Assembly (NCBI RefSeq): GCF_020215645.1
Contig: NZ_CP084058.1
Span: 434,001-498,000 of the forward strand
DNA: 64,000 bases
Source of the DNA: Nonomuraea gerenzanensis
GTDB lineage: Bacteria; Actinomycetota; Actinomycetes; Streptosporangiales; Streptosporangiaceae
Direction of reading: 5' to 3'
Shown: piece by piece, positions 45,787 to 53,649 of the stretch
How positions within the stretch are numbered: the first letter of the stretch is position 1
How the letters are laid out: the number at the start of each line of letters is the position of its first letter
Translations under genes and position numbers: made by a program
The notes under the pieces: generated by a model
Database searches by the model: none
Seen by the model: only the letters and a program-made list of their open reading frames with translations
Told to the model about the DNA's origin: nothing

Positions 45787-46467
45787 TCAGCGCTTGGCGG
45801 CGTCCAGGTCGGCCCGGATCCGCTCGGTGCCCGCCGGTACGCCCGGAGACTCCCAGAAGTTCGCGCTCTCACCCGCGTACGCGTTGCCGTACACCGGCGT
45901 CCCGGGCTGGAACCGCCAGCCCTCCGCCAGCGGGCCCGCGTCCACGGCGTCGTAGCCGATCGCGTCCAGGAACGCGCTCGCCTCCTGCTTCCCGGCGGCG
46001 TCGTCACCCGCGATCGGCAGGGCGCTGCGGTCGGGCGCGCCGCTGGGGCGGGGCAGGGCCTTCAGGTGCTCGAAGAAGATGTTGTTGAACACCTTGACGA
46101 CCCGCGACGCCGGCAGGTGCTGCTGCAGCAGCTCGCTGGACGTGGTGGAGCCGTCGTCGAGCTGCGGGAAGTCCCCGTCGCGCTGCGAGTAGTAGTTGTT
46201 GGTGTCGAGAACGGTCTTGCCGGCGAGCGGCTCCACGGGCACGTCACGGTACGCCCGTAGCGGAATGCTGACGACGACCAGGTCCCCGGCCGCCGCTGCC
46301 TCCGCCGGGGTCGCCGCGCGGGCTTTGGGCCCCAGCTCGGCCACCAGGTCCTGGAGCGTCTCCGGGCCCCGGGAGTTGCTGAGCACGACGTCGTAGCCGG
46401 CTGCCGCGGCGAGCCGGGCGACGGTGCCGCCGATGTGTCCGCTGCCGATGAAGGCGATAGTCGTCAT
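45787..46467 (-). CDS. NADPH-dependent F420 reductase-like oxidoreductase
   Basis: 226 residues from ATG at 46467. A Rossmann fold opens the protein (MTTIAFIGSGHIGGTVARLA, then VVLSNSRGPETL). KTVLDTNNYYSQRDG and SRVVKVFNNIFFEHL match F420-dependent NADP oxidoreductase-like proteins. The substrate is unknown. It overlaps the XRE regulator gene by four bases (ATGA), so the two are an operon and the regulator probably governs it. Confidence 0.85.
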   Translation of the reverse strand: MTTIAFIGSGHIGGTVARLAAAAGYDVVLSNSRGPETLQDLVAELGPKARAATPAEAAAAGDLVVVSIPLRAYRDVPVEPLAGKTVLDTNNYYSQRDGDFPQLDDGSTTSSELLQQHLPASRVVKVFNNIFFEHLKALPRPSGAPDRSALPIAGDDAAGKQEASAFLDAIGYDAVDAGPLAEGWRFQPGTPVYGNAYAGESANFWESPGVPAGTERIRADLDAAKR

Positions 46468-47357
46468 GACGGCCCCAACTGCGGCGGAGGGTGCGGCATT
46501 CCCCCTGCGACCGATGGGCGGCGTGTCGTCGTACCGGCCAGGTGACGCAGCCCGGCCTCCGACTCCGAGCCCGGCTCGGCCGCGAACAGGTCCATGCCCT
46601 GCAGCTCCGGGTCGCCCGGCAGGGTGACGAGCTCGGCCGACAGCCGCAGCTCGCCCACGACCGGATGGTCGAGCACGTAGTCGCGGTGCGTCGCGGCGGC
46701 CACGTGATGCTCCTCCCACAGCTCGCGGAACTCGGCGCTCTCGCTGCGCAGGGCGTTGACGTGCGCCGTGACCTGGGGGTTCGCCGGGTAGCGGGCGGTC
46801 AGGATGCGGAGCTGTGCCACGTGCTCCCTGGCCAGGCGCGGCCAGCGCTCGCCGTGCAGGCGTCGGATGCCCTCGTCCAGGAAGATCAGGTGGGCGATGG
46901 TCCTGCGCTCGTCGGGGATCGCGGCGAAGTCGGCGAAGACGGCGGCGGCGAGGCTGTTCCAGGCCACGATGTTCGCGTGGCGGCCCAGGACGAAGGCCGG
47001 CGTGAGCACGAGGGAGTCGAGCAGCCGCTGCAACCCCGGCCGCACCGCCGCCTGGGGGAGGTCGTGGCAGCGGTGCGCCGGGTGGGCCAGCGCGTGCAGG
47101 TACGCCCGCTCGTCCCCGGTGAGCCGCAGCACGTCGGCGATGGCGTCCAGCACCTCGGCGGAGACGTTCTGGCTGCGTCCCTGCTCCAGGCGGGTGTAGT
47201 GGGTGACGCTCACGCCCGCGAGCAGCGCCAGCTCCTCGCGGCGCAGCCCACGCACCCGCCGCGTGCCGCTGCTCAGGAACGGGACGCCGGCCTCCTCGGG
47301 GCGCAGGCGGGCCCGCCGGGACTTCAGGAACTCGCTCAGCTCAGCGCTTCGATCCAC
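46464..47357 (-). CDS. XRE-family regulator with MmyB-type ligand domain
   Basis: 297 residues from ATG at 47357; TAGGCT ends six bases upstream (leaderless). The HTH lies at about 30-85 (GLRREELALLAGVSVTHYTR, LEQGRSQNVSAEVLDAIADV). The C-terminal ligand-binding domain includes VLGRHANIVAWNSLAAAVF and HPVVGELRLSAELVTLPGD. It sits between an oxidoreductase gene (operon partner) and a divergent MFS exporter, which is the usual setting of drug- or metabolite-responsive regulators. Confidence 0.88.
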   Translation of the reverse strand: MDRSAELSEFLKSRRARLRPEEAGVPFLSSGTRRVRGLRREELALLAGVSVTHYTRLEQGRSQNVSAEVLDAIADVLRLTGDERAYLHALAHPAHRCHDLPQAAVRPGLQRLLDSLVLTPAFVLGRHANIVAWNSLAAAVFADFAAIPDERRTIAHLIFLDEGIRRLHGERWPRLAREHVAQLRILTARYPANPQVTAHVNALRSESAEFRELWEEHHVAAATHRDYVLDHPVVGELRLSAELVTLPGDPELQGMDLFAAEPGSESEAGLRHLAGTTTRRPSVAGGMPHPPPQLGPS

Positions 47358-47368
47358 ATCCGCCCAGC

Positions 47369-47387
47369 CTAGGCAAAGATTGGCTAG
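47369..47387. promoter_or_regulatory. Operator candidate between XRE and MFS genes
   Basis: CTAGGCAAAGATTGGCTAG is an imperfect 8+3+8 inverted repeat with one mismatch. It begins at the XRE -10 box and lies 27 bases before the first possible MFS start, so one bound repressor could shut both promoters. Confidence 0.6.
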
Positions 47388-47413
47388 TCAAGACGCGGGG
47401 CTGGTTGGAGGGC

Positions 47414-48835
47414 ATGGGGGCCAGCAGGCTGTCCGGCATGAGATCTGTGATCCCTCTTGTTCTGCTGGGGCTGGGCAGCATGATCACTGCCCTGGACTTC
47501 ACCCTCGTCTACGTCGCCTTGCCGGAGATCGGCCGGGAGGTCGGGTTCTCCGCCCGCGATCTGCAGTGGGTGGTGAGTGCGTACGCGGTGCCGTTCGGTG
47601 GGTTCTTGCTGCTCGGTGGGCGGTTGGCGGATGTGGTGGGGCGGCGGCGGATGTTCGTGGTCGGGATGGTTCTGTACGGGGTCGCGTCGTTGCTCGGGGG
47701 GCTGGCCGGGACGGCTGGGCTGTTGATCGGGGCGCGGGCGTTGCAGGGGGTGGGGGGCGCGGTGCTGATGCCGGCGACGTTGTCCCTGGTGGTGACCCTA
47801 TTCGAGGAGGGGCGGGCGCGGAATCGGGCCATGACGGTGTGGGCCGTGTGTGGGGCCAGTGGGATGAGTGTGGGGGCGTTGCTGGGTGGGGTGCTCACCG
47901 GGGCGTTCGGGTGGGAGGCGGTGTTCTTCGTGAACGTGCCGTTGGTGGGCGTGGCTGTTGTGGCGGCGTTCGGGGTGCTGGCTCCGGACGGTGTGCGGGC
48001 TTCGGCGGGGCGTTCGGGTGGGTTCGACCTGCCTGGGGCGCTGGCCGGGACCGCGGGGGTGACCGGGCTGGTGTTCGCGATCTCGCGCGGCGCCGAGTCG
48101 GGGTGGGGCTCCGCCGGAGTCCTGGTGCCGCTGGTGGTGGCGGTGGGGCTGCTCGTGGCGTTCGTGGTGATCGAGGCCCGCAGCCGCAGCCCGCTCATGC
48201 CGCTGCGCCTGCTGGCCAACCGGCACACGAGCGCCGCCGCCGGGGCCATCCTGGTGTACGGGATGACCCTGCAGTGCGTCCCGTACTTCCTGGCCCTGCA
48301 CTTCCAGGACGTGCTCGGCTACGACGCCCTGCAGTCGGGCCTGGCCTTCCTCGGGCCGACCCTCGGCATCACCCTGGGGAACCTGGCCGGTGAGCGGCTG
48401 ATCCCCCTCCTCGGGCTGCGCGGCACGTTGCTCCTCAGCGTGGTGGTGGGGGTGGCCGGCACGGGGGTGCTGGGGCTCAGCCTCTCCGTGGACGGGACGT
48501 ACCTAGGGCTGCTCGCCGGGGCCGTCTGCTTCGGGGTGGGATCCGGGTTGTCGTTCACCACCATGTTCATCCTCGCCTCGACGGGGGTGGCCGCGCATGA
48601 GCAGGGGGTGGTGTCCGGGCTGTCGTCCACGGTGTTGCAGGCGGGGAGCGGGGTGGGGCTGGCTGTGCTGGTGGCGGTGGCCGATCGGGGTGGGAGCGGT
48701 GGGCTGACCGGGGAGGCGTTGCGGGTGGCCACCGTGGAGGGGTTGCGGGGGGCGTTCTTCGTGGCGGCGGGGATCGCGGTGGTGGGGGTGGTGGCGGCGG
48801 TGGCGATTCCGCGGCGGGTGCCTGTGTCGCGGTGA
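47414..48835 (+). CDS. MFS multidrug-type transporter (DHA2 family)
   Basis: 473 residues from ATG at 47414; TTG at 47405 and ATG at 47438 are alternatives, and the GGAGGG at 47407-47412 is close to the chosen start. About 14 membrane helices. The N-terminal motif ALDFTLVYVALPEIGREVGF and the loop GGRLADVVGRRRMFVVGM are MFS motif-A features of the 14-helix drug:H+ antiporters. Divergent from the XRE regulator and likely repressed by it. The DNA is richer in GTG/GGGG runs than its neighbours. Confidence 0.88.
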   Translation: MGASRLSGMRSVIPLVLLGLGSMITALDFTLVYVALPEIGREVGFSARDLQWVVSAYAVPFGGFLLLGGRLADVVGRRRMFVVGMVLYGVASLLGGLAGTAGLLIGARALQGVGGAVLMPATLSLVVTLFEEGRARNRAMTVWAVCGASGMSVGALLGGVLTGAFGWEAVFFVNVPLVGVAVVAAFGVLAPDGVRASAGRSGGFDLPGALAGTAGVTGLVFAISRGAESGWGSAGVLVPLVVAVGLLVAFVVIEARSRSPLMPLRLLANRHTSAAAGAILVYGMTLQCVPYFLALHFQDVLGYDALQSGLAFLGPTLGITLGNLAGERLIPLLGLRGTLLLSVVVGVAGTGVLGLSLSVDGTYLGLLAGAVCFGVGSGLSFTTMFILASTGVAAHEQGVVSGLSSTVLQAGSGVGLAVLVAVADRGGSGGLTGEALRVATVEGLRGAFFVAAGIAVVGVVAAVAIPRRVPVSR

Positions 48836-48912
48836 GAGGGTTGTCAGGGGCTGAGGTGCTTTGCGCGGTGTCGGTACGCCTTCCGCGCCGTCGTCCGTAC
48901 GGTGTCGAGCTG

Positions 48913-49710
48913 CTATCCGCGCGGCCCGAACGCAGCGCCCAGCACGAGCGAGGCAACGCACACCGCGACCCAGCACAGCGCGCGGGTGGTGGGACGAGGG
49001 CCGTTGCGCAGCATCTCGATCCCGAGCGGCACGAGCGCCAGGCAGAGCCCGACCGCGGCGATGATCGACTGGGGAACCTGGGTGCCCTTGAGGGTGCCCA
49101 GTGCCAGCATGGACATGAGCCCGAGGGCAATGGACCGGCCCAGCCCCAAGGCCCCCGACCGGTAGGAGGCCACGGCGAGCACCACCCAGCCCAGGAACGC
49201 CGGTCCGGACAGGGTCTTGAACGGGTGCCATGGCGTGTCCCGCCACGACTGGTAGTAGTCGCCGATCGCCCCCACCATCGTGTCCGCTCCCAAGCTGTCG
49301 GTCAGGTGGAAGGCGAGGTGGTCGGTGCCGAACTGGAAGGTACGCGCGAACAGCCCGAACATCACCATGCACCCGCCCCACATCGCCCATAACGGCTGGG
49401 TCGCGGCGATCCGCTGAGCCAGGGCCATGACCGCCGGCCACAACAGCACGACTCCGAACGCGAAGCAGGCGTAGGCGGTGGTGATGAGGGTGGGGTGGCG
49501 GTCGTACGCGGCGATCTGGTCGGGGTAGAAGAAGTGGAAGCGGATGCGGATGAGGATGCCGGTCAGGAGCAGGATGGGGGCGCACACCAGAGCGATCCCG
49601 CTGACCCAGCGGCCGGGGAACGGGTGCTTCTCGTGGCGGTAGGCCGCCGCGTTCGCGGCCTGCCGGGCACGGTCGGCGCGGTGCCACTTTCGGACTCGGT
49701 TCACGCTCAT
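48913..49710 (-). CDS. Membrane protein of unknown function
   Basis: 265 residues from ATG at 49710 with GGAGC upstream; the longer open frame upstream is low-complexity. A basic N-terminus (MSVNRVRKWHRADRARQAAN) is followed by about seven membrane helices, e.g. VSGIALVCAPILLLTGILI and AYACFAFGVVLLWPAVMAL. The loop TFQFGTDHLAFHLTDS carries histidines. No family is recognised. It diverges from the histidine kinase gene. Confidence 0.7.
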   Translation of the reverse strand: MSVNRVRKWHRADRARQAANAAAYRHEKHPFPGRWVSGIALVCAPILLLTGILIRIRFHFFYPDQIAAYDRHPTLITTAYACFAFGVVLLWPAVMALAQRIAATQPLWAMWGGCMVMFGLFARTFQFGTDHLAFHLTDSLGADTMVGAIGDYYQSWRDTPWHPFKTLSGPAFLGWVVLAVASYRSGALGLGRSIALGLMSMLALGTLKGTQVPQSIIAAVGLCLALVPLGIEMLRNGPRPTTRALCWVAVCVASLVLGAAFGPRG

Positions 49711-49828
49711 GGGTTGCTCCGTCTTGTTCGGGGCGTCGGCTGGTACGCCGGGTGGTCCGGTTGCAGAGTTGTGGTGTTCGGCGGTGTCAGTCGGCCAGGG
49801 CGCTGCCGTCGAAGGCGAGACCGTGCCG

Positions 49829-49910
49829 ATGGCACCGCCCGGTGGCACCCGGCCGGTGGCACCCGGCTGGTGGCGCCGCCCGGTGGCACCCGGCCGGGTG
49901 GCCGTCGAAC
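49829..49910. repeat. Short tandem repeats in the gap before the histidine kinase
   Basis: Four to five copies of a unit like CGGTGGCACCCGGC fill 49829-49910. The rest of the 371-bp gap (49711-50081) holds no gene. TAACTT at 50070-50075 is the -10 of the downstream kinase gene. Confidence 0.65.
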
Positions 49911-50081
49911 TGGTTGGCTGTCGTACCGGGCAGCCATCGTGCCGGTTGGAGCATGGCTAGGGCGTCGGACCGGAGTCGGATCTTCGGCGTACGGAAAACC
50001 CCCAGCTACGACCCCAGTCCGACACCAAATCTCCAACCCTGGTCAGATGCCCCACCCACCACCCCGCGATAACTTCTCCGC

Positions 50082-51287
50082 ATGACCACCCCACCCCCCC
50101 GACAAGTGCGGCCGGCGCTCGCAGAGGCCGGAGCAGTGACAGCTCTGGTCCTGCTCCTCGGCTACGCGCTGGTCGATCCACCGGGGCCGTCCTCCTGGCT
50201 ACCACCATGGGCCGCCTGGCCAGTCGCGGCGGCCATGAGCCTGCCGGTCGCCTTCCGGCGACGCTGGCCGCAGGCCATGCTGATCACCGCAGCCACAGCA
50301 GCCGTCCTGGCGACCGCGGCAGGCGCCGTGGCCGCCGGCGCGATCTGGATCTTCTTCATCCCGGCCGCACTCACGCTCTACCTGGTCGCCACCACCACTC
50401 CGCCAGCCCGGTCGGCGGCCTTCCTGGCCGGATGCCTGAGCGGCGCGGCGGTCGCCGTGCTCGTCTTCTACACACAGGTGTTGCCGACCCTGCCGCCCGC
50501 CCTCGAGCGCACCGAGTTACCCCCGTACTGGCCGGTGGAGGGCGGCACGATCGGCGTCTTCATGAGCGCCGCGTGGGGGATCGGCGTGATGGTCCGCCGC
50601 CAGCGGGGCCTGGTCGCGCGTCTCGCCCACCACCGTGCCGAGGCTGCGGTGGCCGACGAACGCCGACGCATCGCCAGGGAGCTCCACGACATCATCGGGC
50701 ACAGCATGAGCGTGATCGCGGTCAAGGCCACCGTGGCCAACCACGTCGCCGACCTCCACCCCCAGGAGGTGCGCGCCGCGATGACCGTCATCGAGCAGAC
50801 CAGCCAGAGCACCCTCACCGAGATCCGCCGGGTGCTCGGCCTGCTCCGCTCCGACGGCGACCCCCACGACTCCTGGGCCCCCGTGCCCGGCCTGGCCGAC
50901 CTCTCCGACCTGGCGCGCCAGGCAACATCAGCCGGGGTGGACGTGAATCTCCATGTGCCTACGGACGCGGCACTGCCATCCGCAGTAGCCCTGTCCGCGT
51001 ACCGGATCGTGCAGGAGGCCCTCACCAACGTCGTTAAACACGCGGCACCCACCCGATGCTCAGTCACCGTGACCCTCGACAGCGGCCAAGCCGTGATCGA
51101 AGTCCGCGACAGCGGCCCCCGGACACAACGCGAGCCACGACCGACGTCCCTGGGCGGCCACGGCCTCATCGGAATGCGCGAACGCGCCACGATGTTCGGC
51201 GGCACCCTCACCGCCGGCCCTCACACCGACGGCGGATTCCACGTGGTGGCACGCCTTCCCTACGGCCCGGTGGACGCCGCAGCCTGA
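50082..51287 (+). CDS. Two-component sensor histidine kinase (HisKA_3, NarL/DesK type)
   Basis: 401 residues from ATG at 50082; TAACTT ends six bases upstream (leaderless). Four to five membrane helices fill the N-terminal 170 residues. The dimerization/phosphoacceptor box is RRIARELHDIIGHSMSVIAV (His near 205). ALSAYRIVQEALTNVVKHA is the N box, and DSGPRTQREPRPTSLGGHG leads to the G box GLIGMRERA. There is no large sensor domain, so the signal may be in the membrane. Its response regulator follows after a 389-bp satellite. Confidence 0.92.
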   Translation: MTTPPPRQVRPALAEAGAVTALVLLLGYALVDPPGPSSWLPPWAAWPVAAAMSLPVAFRRRWPQAMLITAATAAVLATAAGAVAAGAIWIFFIPAALTLYLVATTTPPARSAAFLAGCLSGAAVAVLVFYTQVLPTLPPALERTELPPYWPVEGGTIGVFMSAAWGIGVMVRRQRGLVARLAHHRAEAAVADERRRIARELHDIIGHSMSVIAVKATVANHVADLHPQEVRAAMTVIEQTSQSTLTEIRRVLGLLRSDGDPHDSWAPVPGLADLSDLARQATSAGVDVNLHVPTDAALPSAVALSAYRIVQEALTNVVKHAAPTRCSVTVTLDSGQAVIEVRDSGPRTQREPRPTSLGGHGLIGMRERATMFGGTLTAGPHTDGGFHVVARLPYGPVDAAA

Positions 51288-51330
51288 GGCCGACCGGACA
51301 CACCGTCCGGCCTCCGAAGAGGACAGTAAC

Positions 51331-51560
51331 CTCAGCCGAGCCGAGCCGAGCCGAGCCGAGCCGAGCCGAGCCGAGCCGAGCCAAGCCGAGCCCAGCCGAG
51401 CCAAGCCGAGCCGAGCCAAGCCGAGCCAAGCCGAGCGAGTCGAGCCGAGCCCAGCCAAGCCAAGCCCAGCCGGAGCCGAGCCAAGCCGAGCCAAGCCGAG
51501 CGAGTCGAGCCGAGCCCAGCCAAGCCAAGCCCAGCCGGAGCCGAGCCGGAGCCAGAGCCG
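51331..51560 (+). repeat. GAGCC pentanucleotide satellite between kinase and response regulator
   Basis: About 230 bp of near-perfect 5-bp repeats, AGCCG with variants AGCCA and AGCCC. The first nine units are perfect. A higher-order 65-bp (13-unit) block beginning near 51425 is repeated once near 51490. Because five is not a multiple of three, all frames stay open on both strands, which gives spurious open reading frames. The remaining parts of the 51288-51676 gap hold no gene. Confidence 0.92.
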
Positions 51561-51676
51561 AGGGCGGGGCCAGCACGAGCGCTCAGACACAGTTTGATGT
51601 GATGGGCCGGAGTCCGCTGCTGTGATCAGCCGAGGCCGGATGGGGTGGATTGCGTGAGCGTGAATGCGGGTGAAGG

Positions 51677-52390
51677 GTGAATCACTTGGGATCTCAGGAG
51701 GACGATGGCTCGTCCATCAAGGTCCTGCTCGCCGAAGATCAAGTGCTGCTACGTGACAGCTTCAGAATGCTCATCGACAGCACCCCGGGAATGGTGACCG
51801 TAGGTGAGGCGGGCACCGGTGGTGAGGCCGTGCGGCTGGCCGGTGAGCTACGTCCCGACGTCGTCCTCATGGACGTGCGCATGCCCGAGATGGACGGGAT
51901 CGAGGCGACCAGGCGGATCTGCGGTTCCCCGCAGAACGCCGGCATTCGCGTGCTCATCCTCACCACCTTCGATCTGGACGAGTACGTCTACGCCTCCCTG
52001 CAAGCCGGCGCCAGCGGCTTCCTGATCAAGAACACGACGGCCGCCGAGCTGCTCAGCGCGATCCGGGTGGTGGCCGGCGGCGAAGCACTGCTGGCCCCGA
52101 CCGTCACGCGCCGGCTCATCGCGGAGTTCCTGCAGCGCTCCGAACGGCCTCCAGCGGCGGCCCGACCGCTCGACGGGATCACGCCCCGCGAGCGTGAGGT
52201 GCTGACGCTCATCGCCAAGGGCCTGTCCAATCGCGACATCGCAGAGCACCTCCACCTCACCGTCGGCACGGTGAAGACGCACATCGGTCACTTACTGGCC
52301 AAGCTGAAGGCCCGCGATCGGGCGCAACTCGTGATCGCGGCCTATGAGGCCGAGCTGGTCACCAGCCCTTCCCGGGACGGCCGCCGATAA
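51677..52390 (+). CDS. NarL-family response regulator
   Basis: 237 residues from GTG at 51677; the start is uncertain because the best AGGAGG lies inside the frame just ahead of SSIKVLLAEDQ. The receiver domain has acidic residues AEDQ, the phospho-acceptor in VVLMDVRMPEMDGIEA, and the conserved Lys in GFLIKNTTAAEL. The LuxR-type HTH is at about 165-225 (LTPREREVLTLIAKGLSNRD-like, then HLTVGTVKTHIGHLLAKLKA). It is the partner of the upstream kinase. The targets are unknown; the membrane protein divergent from the kinase is one candidate. Confidence 0.92.
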   Translation: MNHLGSQEDDGSSIKVLLAEDQVLLRDSFRMLIDSTPGMVTVGEAGTGGEAVRLAGELRPDVVLMDVRMPEMDGIEATRRICGSPQNAGIRVLILTTFDLDEYVYASLQAGASGFLIKNTTAAELLSAIRVVAGGEALLAPTVTRRLIAEFLQRSERPPAAARPLDGITPREREVLTLIAKGLSNRDIAEHLHLTVGTVKTHIGHLLAKLKARDRAQLVIAAYEAELVTSPSRDGRR

Positions 52391-52484
52391 CGAGCAGCCC
52401 AGGCCAATAGCAGCAGTTATTGATGATGATCGCCGGTAGCTGCGGCGCGACCCTGGTGCCGAGGGCGGGCTCATCGGCTCGGCC

Positions 52485-52700
52485 GAGGACCGCTGTGCCT
52501 GCACAGAGCCATCATGTGGGTCGGGCGGCTCCGCAGTGGATCCGGTGGCTCCGCTGAGGACCGCTGTGCCTGCACGAAGTCACCATGTGGACGCGGCGGC
52601 TCCGCGGTGGAACGGGCGGATCTGCGGTGGAACGGGCGGATCTGCGGTGGAACGGGCGGATCTGCGGTGGGTCGGGTGGCTCCGCCGTACATCCGGCGGC
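52485..52700. repeat. 20-bp tandem repeat cluster and duplicated 16-mer
   Basis: TCTGCGGTGGAACGGGCGGA is present in perfect tandem from 52621, with related 20-bp units from 52601 and degenerate ones to 52700 and around 52530-52549. ACCGCTGTGCCTGCAC occurs twice (about 52489 and 52560). The 20-bp period does not keep a reading frame, so this is non-coding. The 341-bp gap 52391-52731 holds no gene. Confidence 0.75.
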
Positions 52701-52731
52701 TCCGTCTGGTCTGAAGTGCGGGGCTCAGGTC

Positions 52732-53331
52732 TTACCGGACCACTCGGTACGTCAGGTGGGAGACGAGGCTGGTGCCGGTGGGGGTGCCGATGGGCTCGAG
52801 GGTGATGTCGCCGACGTTGTGGAGCAGGCGCTCGCCTCTGCCGAGGATCACCGGTGCGATGTGGAGGCGCAGCTCGTCGATGAGGCCCGCTGCCAGGTAC
52901 TGGTTGACGGTTGCGGCGCCGCCCGCGATGGCGACGTCGCGCTCGCCGGCCGCCTCGCGGGCCTGGGCGAGCGCTGATTCGATGCCGTCGGTGACGAAGT
53001 AGAACGTCGTGCCGCCCTGCATCGGCAACGGCTCGCGCGGGTGGTGGGTGAGGACGAAGACCGGGGCGTGGTACGGCGGCTCGTCGCCCCAGTAGCCGTT
53101 CCAGTTCAGGTCCCAGGAGCCGCGGCCGGGGGTGAACATGTTGCGGCCCATGATGAACGCGCCGGCTGCGGTGACGTTCTCGATCACGGTGGCGTGCTGC
53201 TCGGGCTCGTCGAACATCCACTGGTGCAGGCGGTCGCCCACGCCGTCGCCGAAGGGCTTGTCCAGGCTCTGGTTGGGGCCGGCGACGAAGCCGTCGACGG
53301 ACATCGCCATGTCACAAGTGACCTTGCTCAT
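52732..53331 (-). CDS. Dihydrofolate reductase/RibD C-terminal family protein
   Basis: 199 residues from ATG at 53331 with AGGAGG seven bases upstream. VTCDMAMSVDGFVAGPNQSL at the N-terminus, AFIMGRNMFTPGRG, and DVAIAGGAATVNQYLAAGLI with DELRLHIAPVILGRGERL are typical of the RibD_C family of NADPH-dependent reductases. The substrate is unknown. The upstream side is a 300-bp repeat-rich zone. Confidence 0.88.
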   Translation of the reverse strand: MSKVTCDMAMSVDGFVAGPNQSLDKPFGDGVGDRLHQWMFDEPEQHATVIENVTAAGAFIMGRNMFTPGRGSWDLNWNGYWGDEPPYHAPVFVLTHHPREPLPMQGGTTFYFVTDGIESALAQAREAAGERDVAIAGGAATVNQYLAAGLIDELRLHIAPVILGRGERLLHNVGDITLEPIGTPTGTSLVSHLTYRVVR

Positions 53332-53437
53332 CTCTGCCTCCTGTGGTTCCGGCGCCTGTCTGGCGCCGCCTTCACTGGTTGGTCGGAGCCGCTCGGCCGT
53401 TCTTTACATGCCGGTGGGATTTTGGTCGTGAGATTTC

Positions 53438-53470
53438 GGGGTGGGGGTGGGGGTGGGGGTGGGGGTGGGG
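53438..53470 (+). repeat. G-tract array, G-quadruplex candidate
   Basis: Runs of four to five G separated by single T (GGGGTGGGGGT repeated about six times). More than four G-runs with one-base loops is the strongest class of intramolecular G-quadruplex sequence. It lies about 105 bp upstream of the DHFR-like gene on its template side. Confidence 0.7.
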
Positions 53471-53505
53471 TGTCGGGCGAGGTGACAGGTCATCGTCCGA
53501 GCATC

Positions 53506-53607
53506 GTGGTGAGCACCACGGTGAGTGCTGTGGTGAGCACCACGGTGAGTGCTGTGGTGAGCACCACGGTGAGTGCTGTGATGAGTGCTGTGGTCAGTGC
53601 TGTGGCG
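53506..53607 (+). repeat. 24-bp palindromic repeat array next to the IS element
   Basis: Three perfect tandem copies at 53506-53577, each starting with GTGGTGAGCACCAC, itself an inverted repeat (GTGGTG/CACCAC), followed by GGTGAGTGCT. Degenerate 12-bp half units follow to about 53607. The IS begins at 53632. There are no spacers, so it is not a CRISPR. Confidence 0.8.
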
Positions 53608-53649
53608 GTGCAGTGGTGAGGTGCTGCGTTAGAGCCTGTTGGCAGAGGC

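Noticed and set aside
51056..51625. Long open frames rich in AEPSR or ARLGS across the pentanucleotide array
   Set aside because: A 5-bp repeat without stops opens all frames on both strands; there is no ribosome site and the frames also overlap the kinase gene out of frame.
51700..51715. Alternative response-regulator start at the ATG after AGGAGG, implying a frameshift
   Set aside because: That ATG is out of frame with an intact receiver domain, while GTG at 51677 opens the right frame; a start problem is possible but a frameshift is not needed.
53506..53607. CRISPR-like repeat array
   Set aside because: Units are directly adjacent with no unique spacers, and no cas genes are present.
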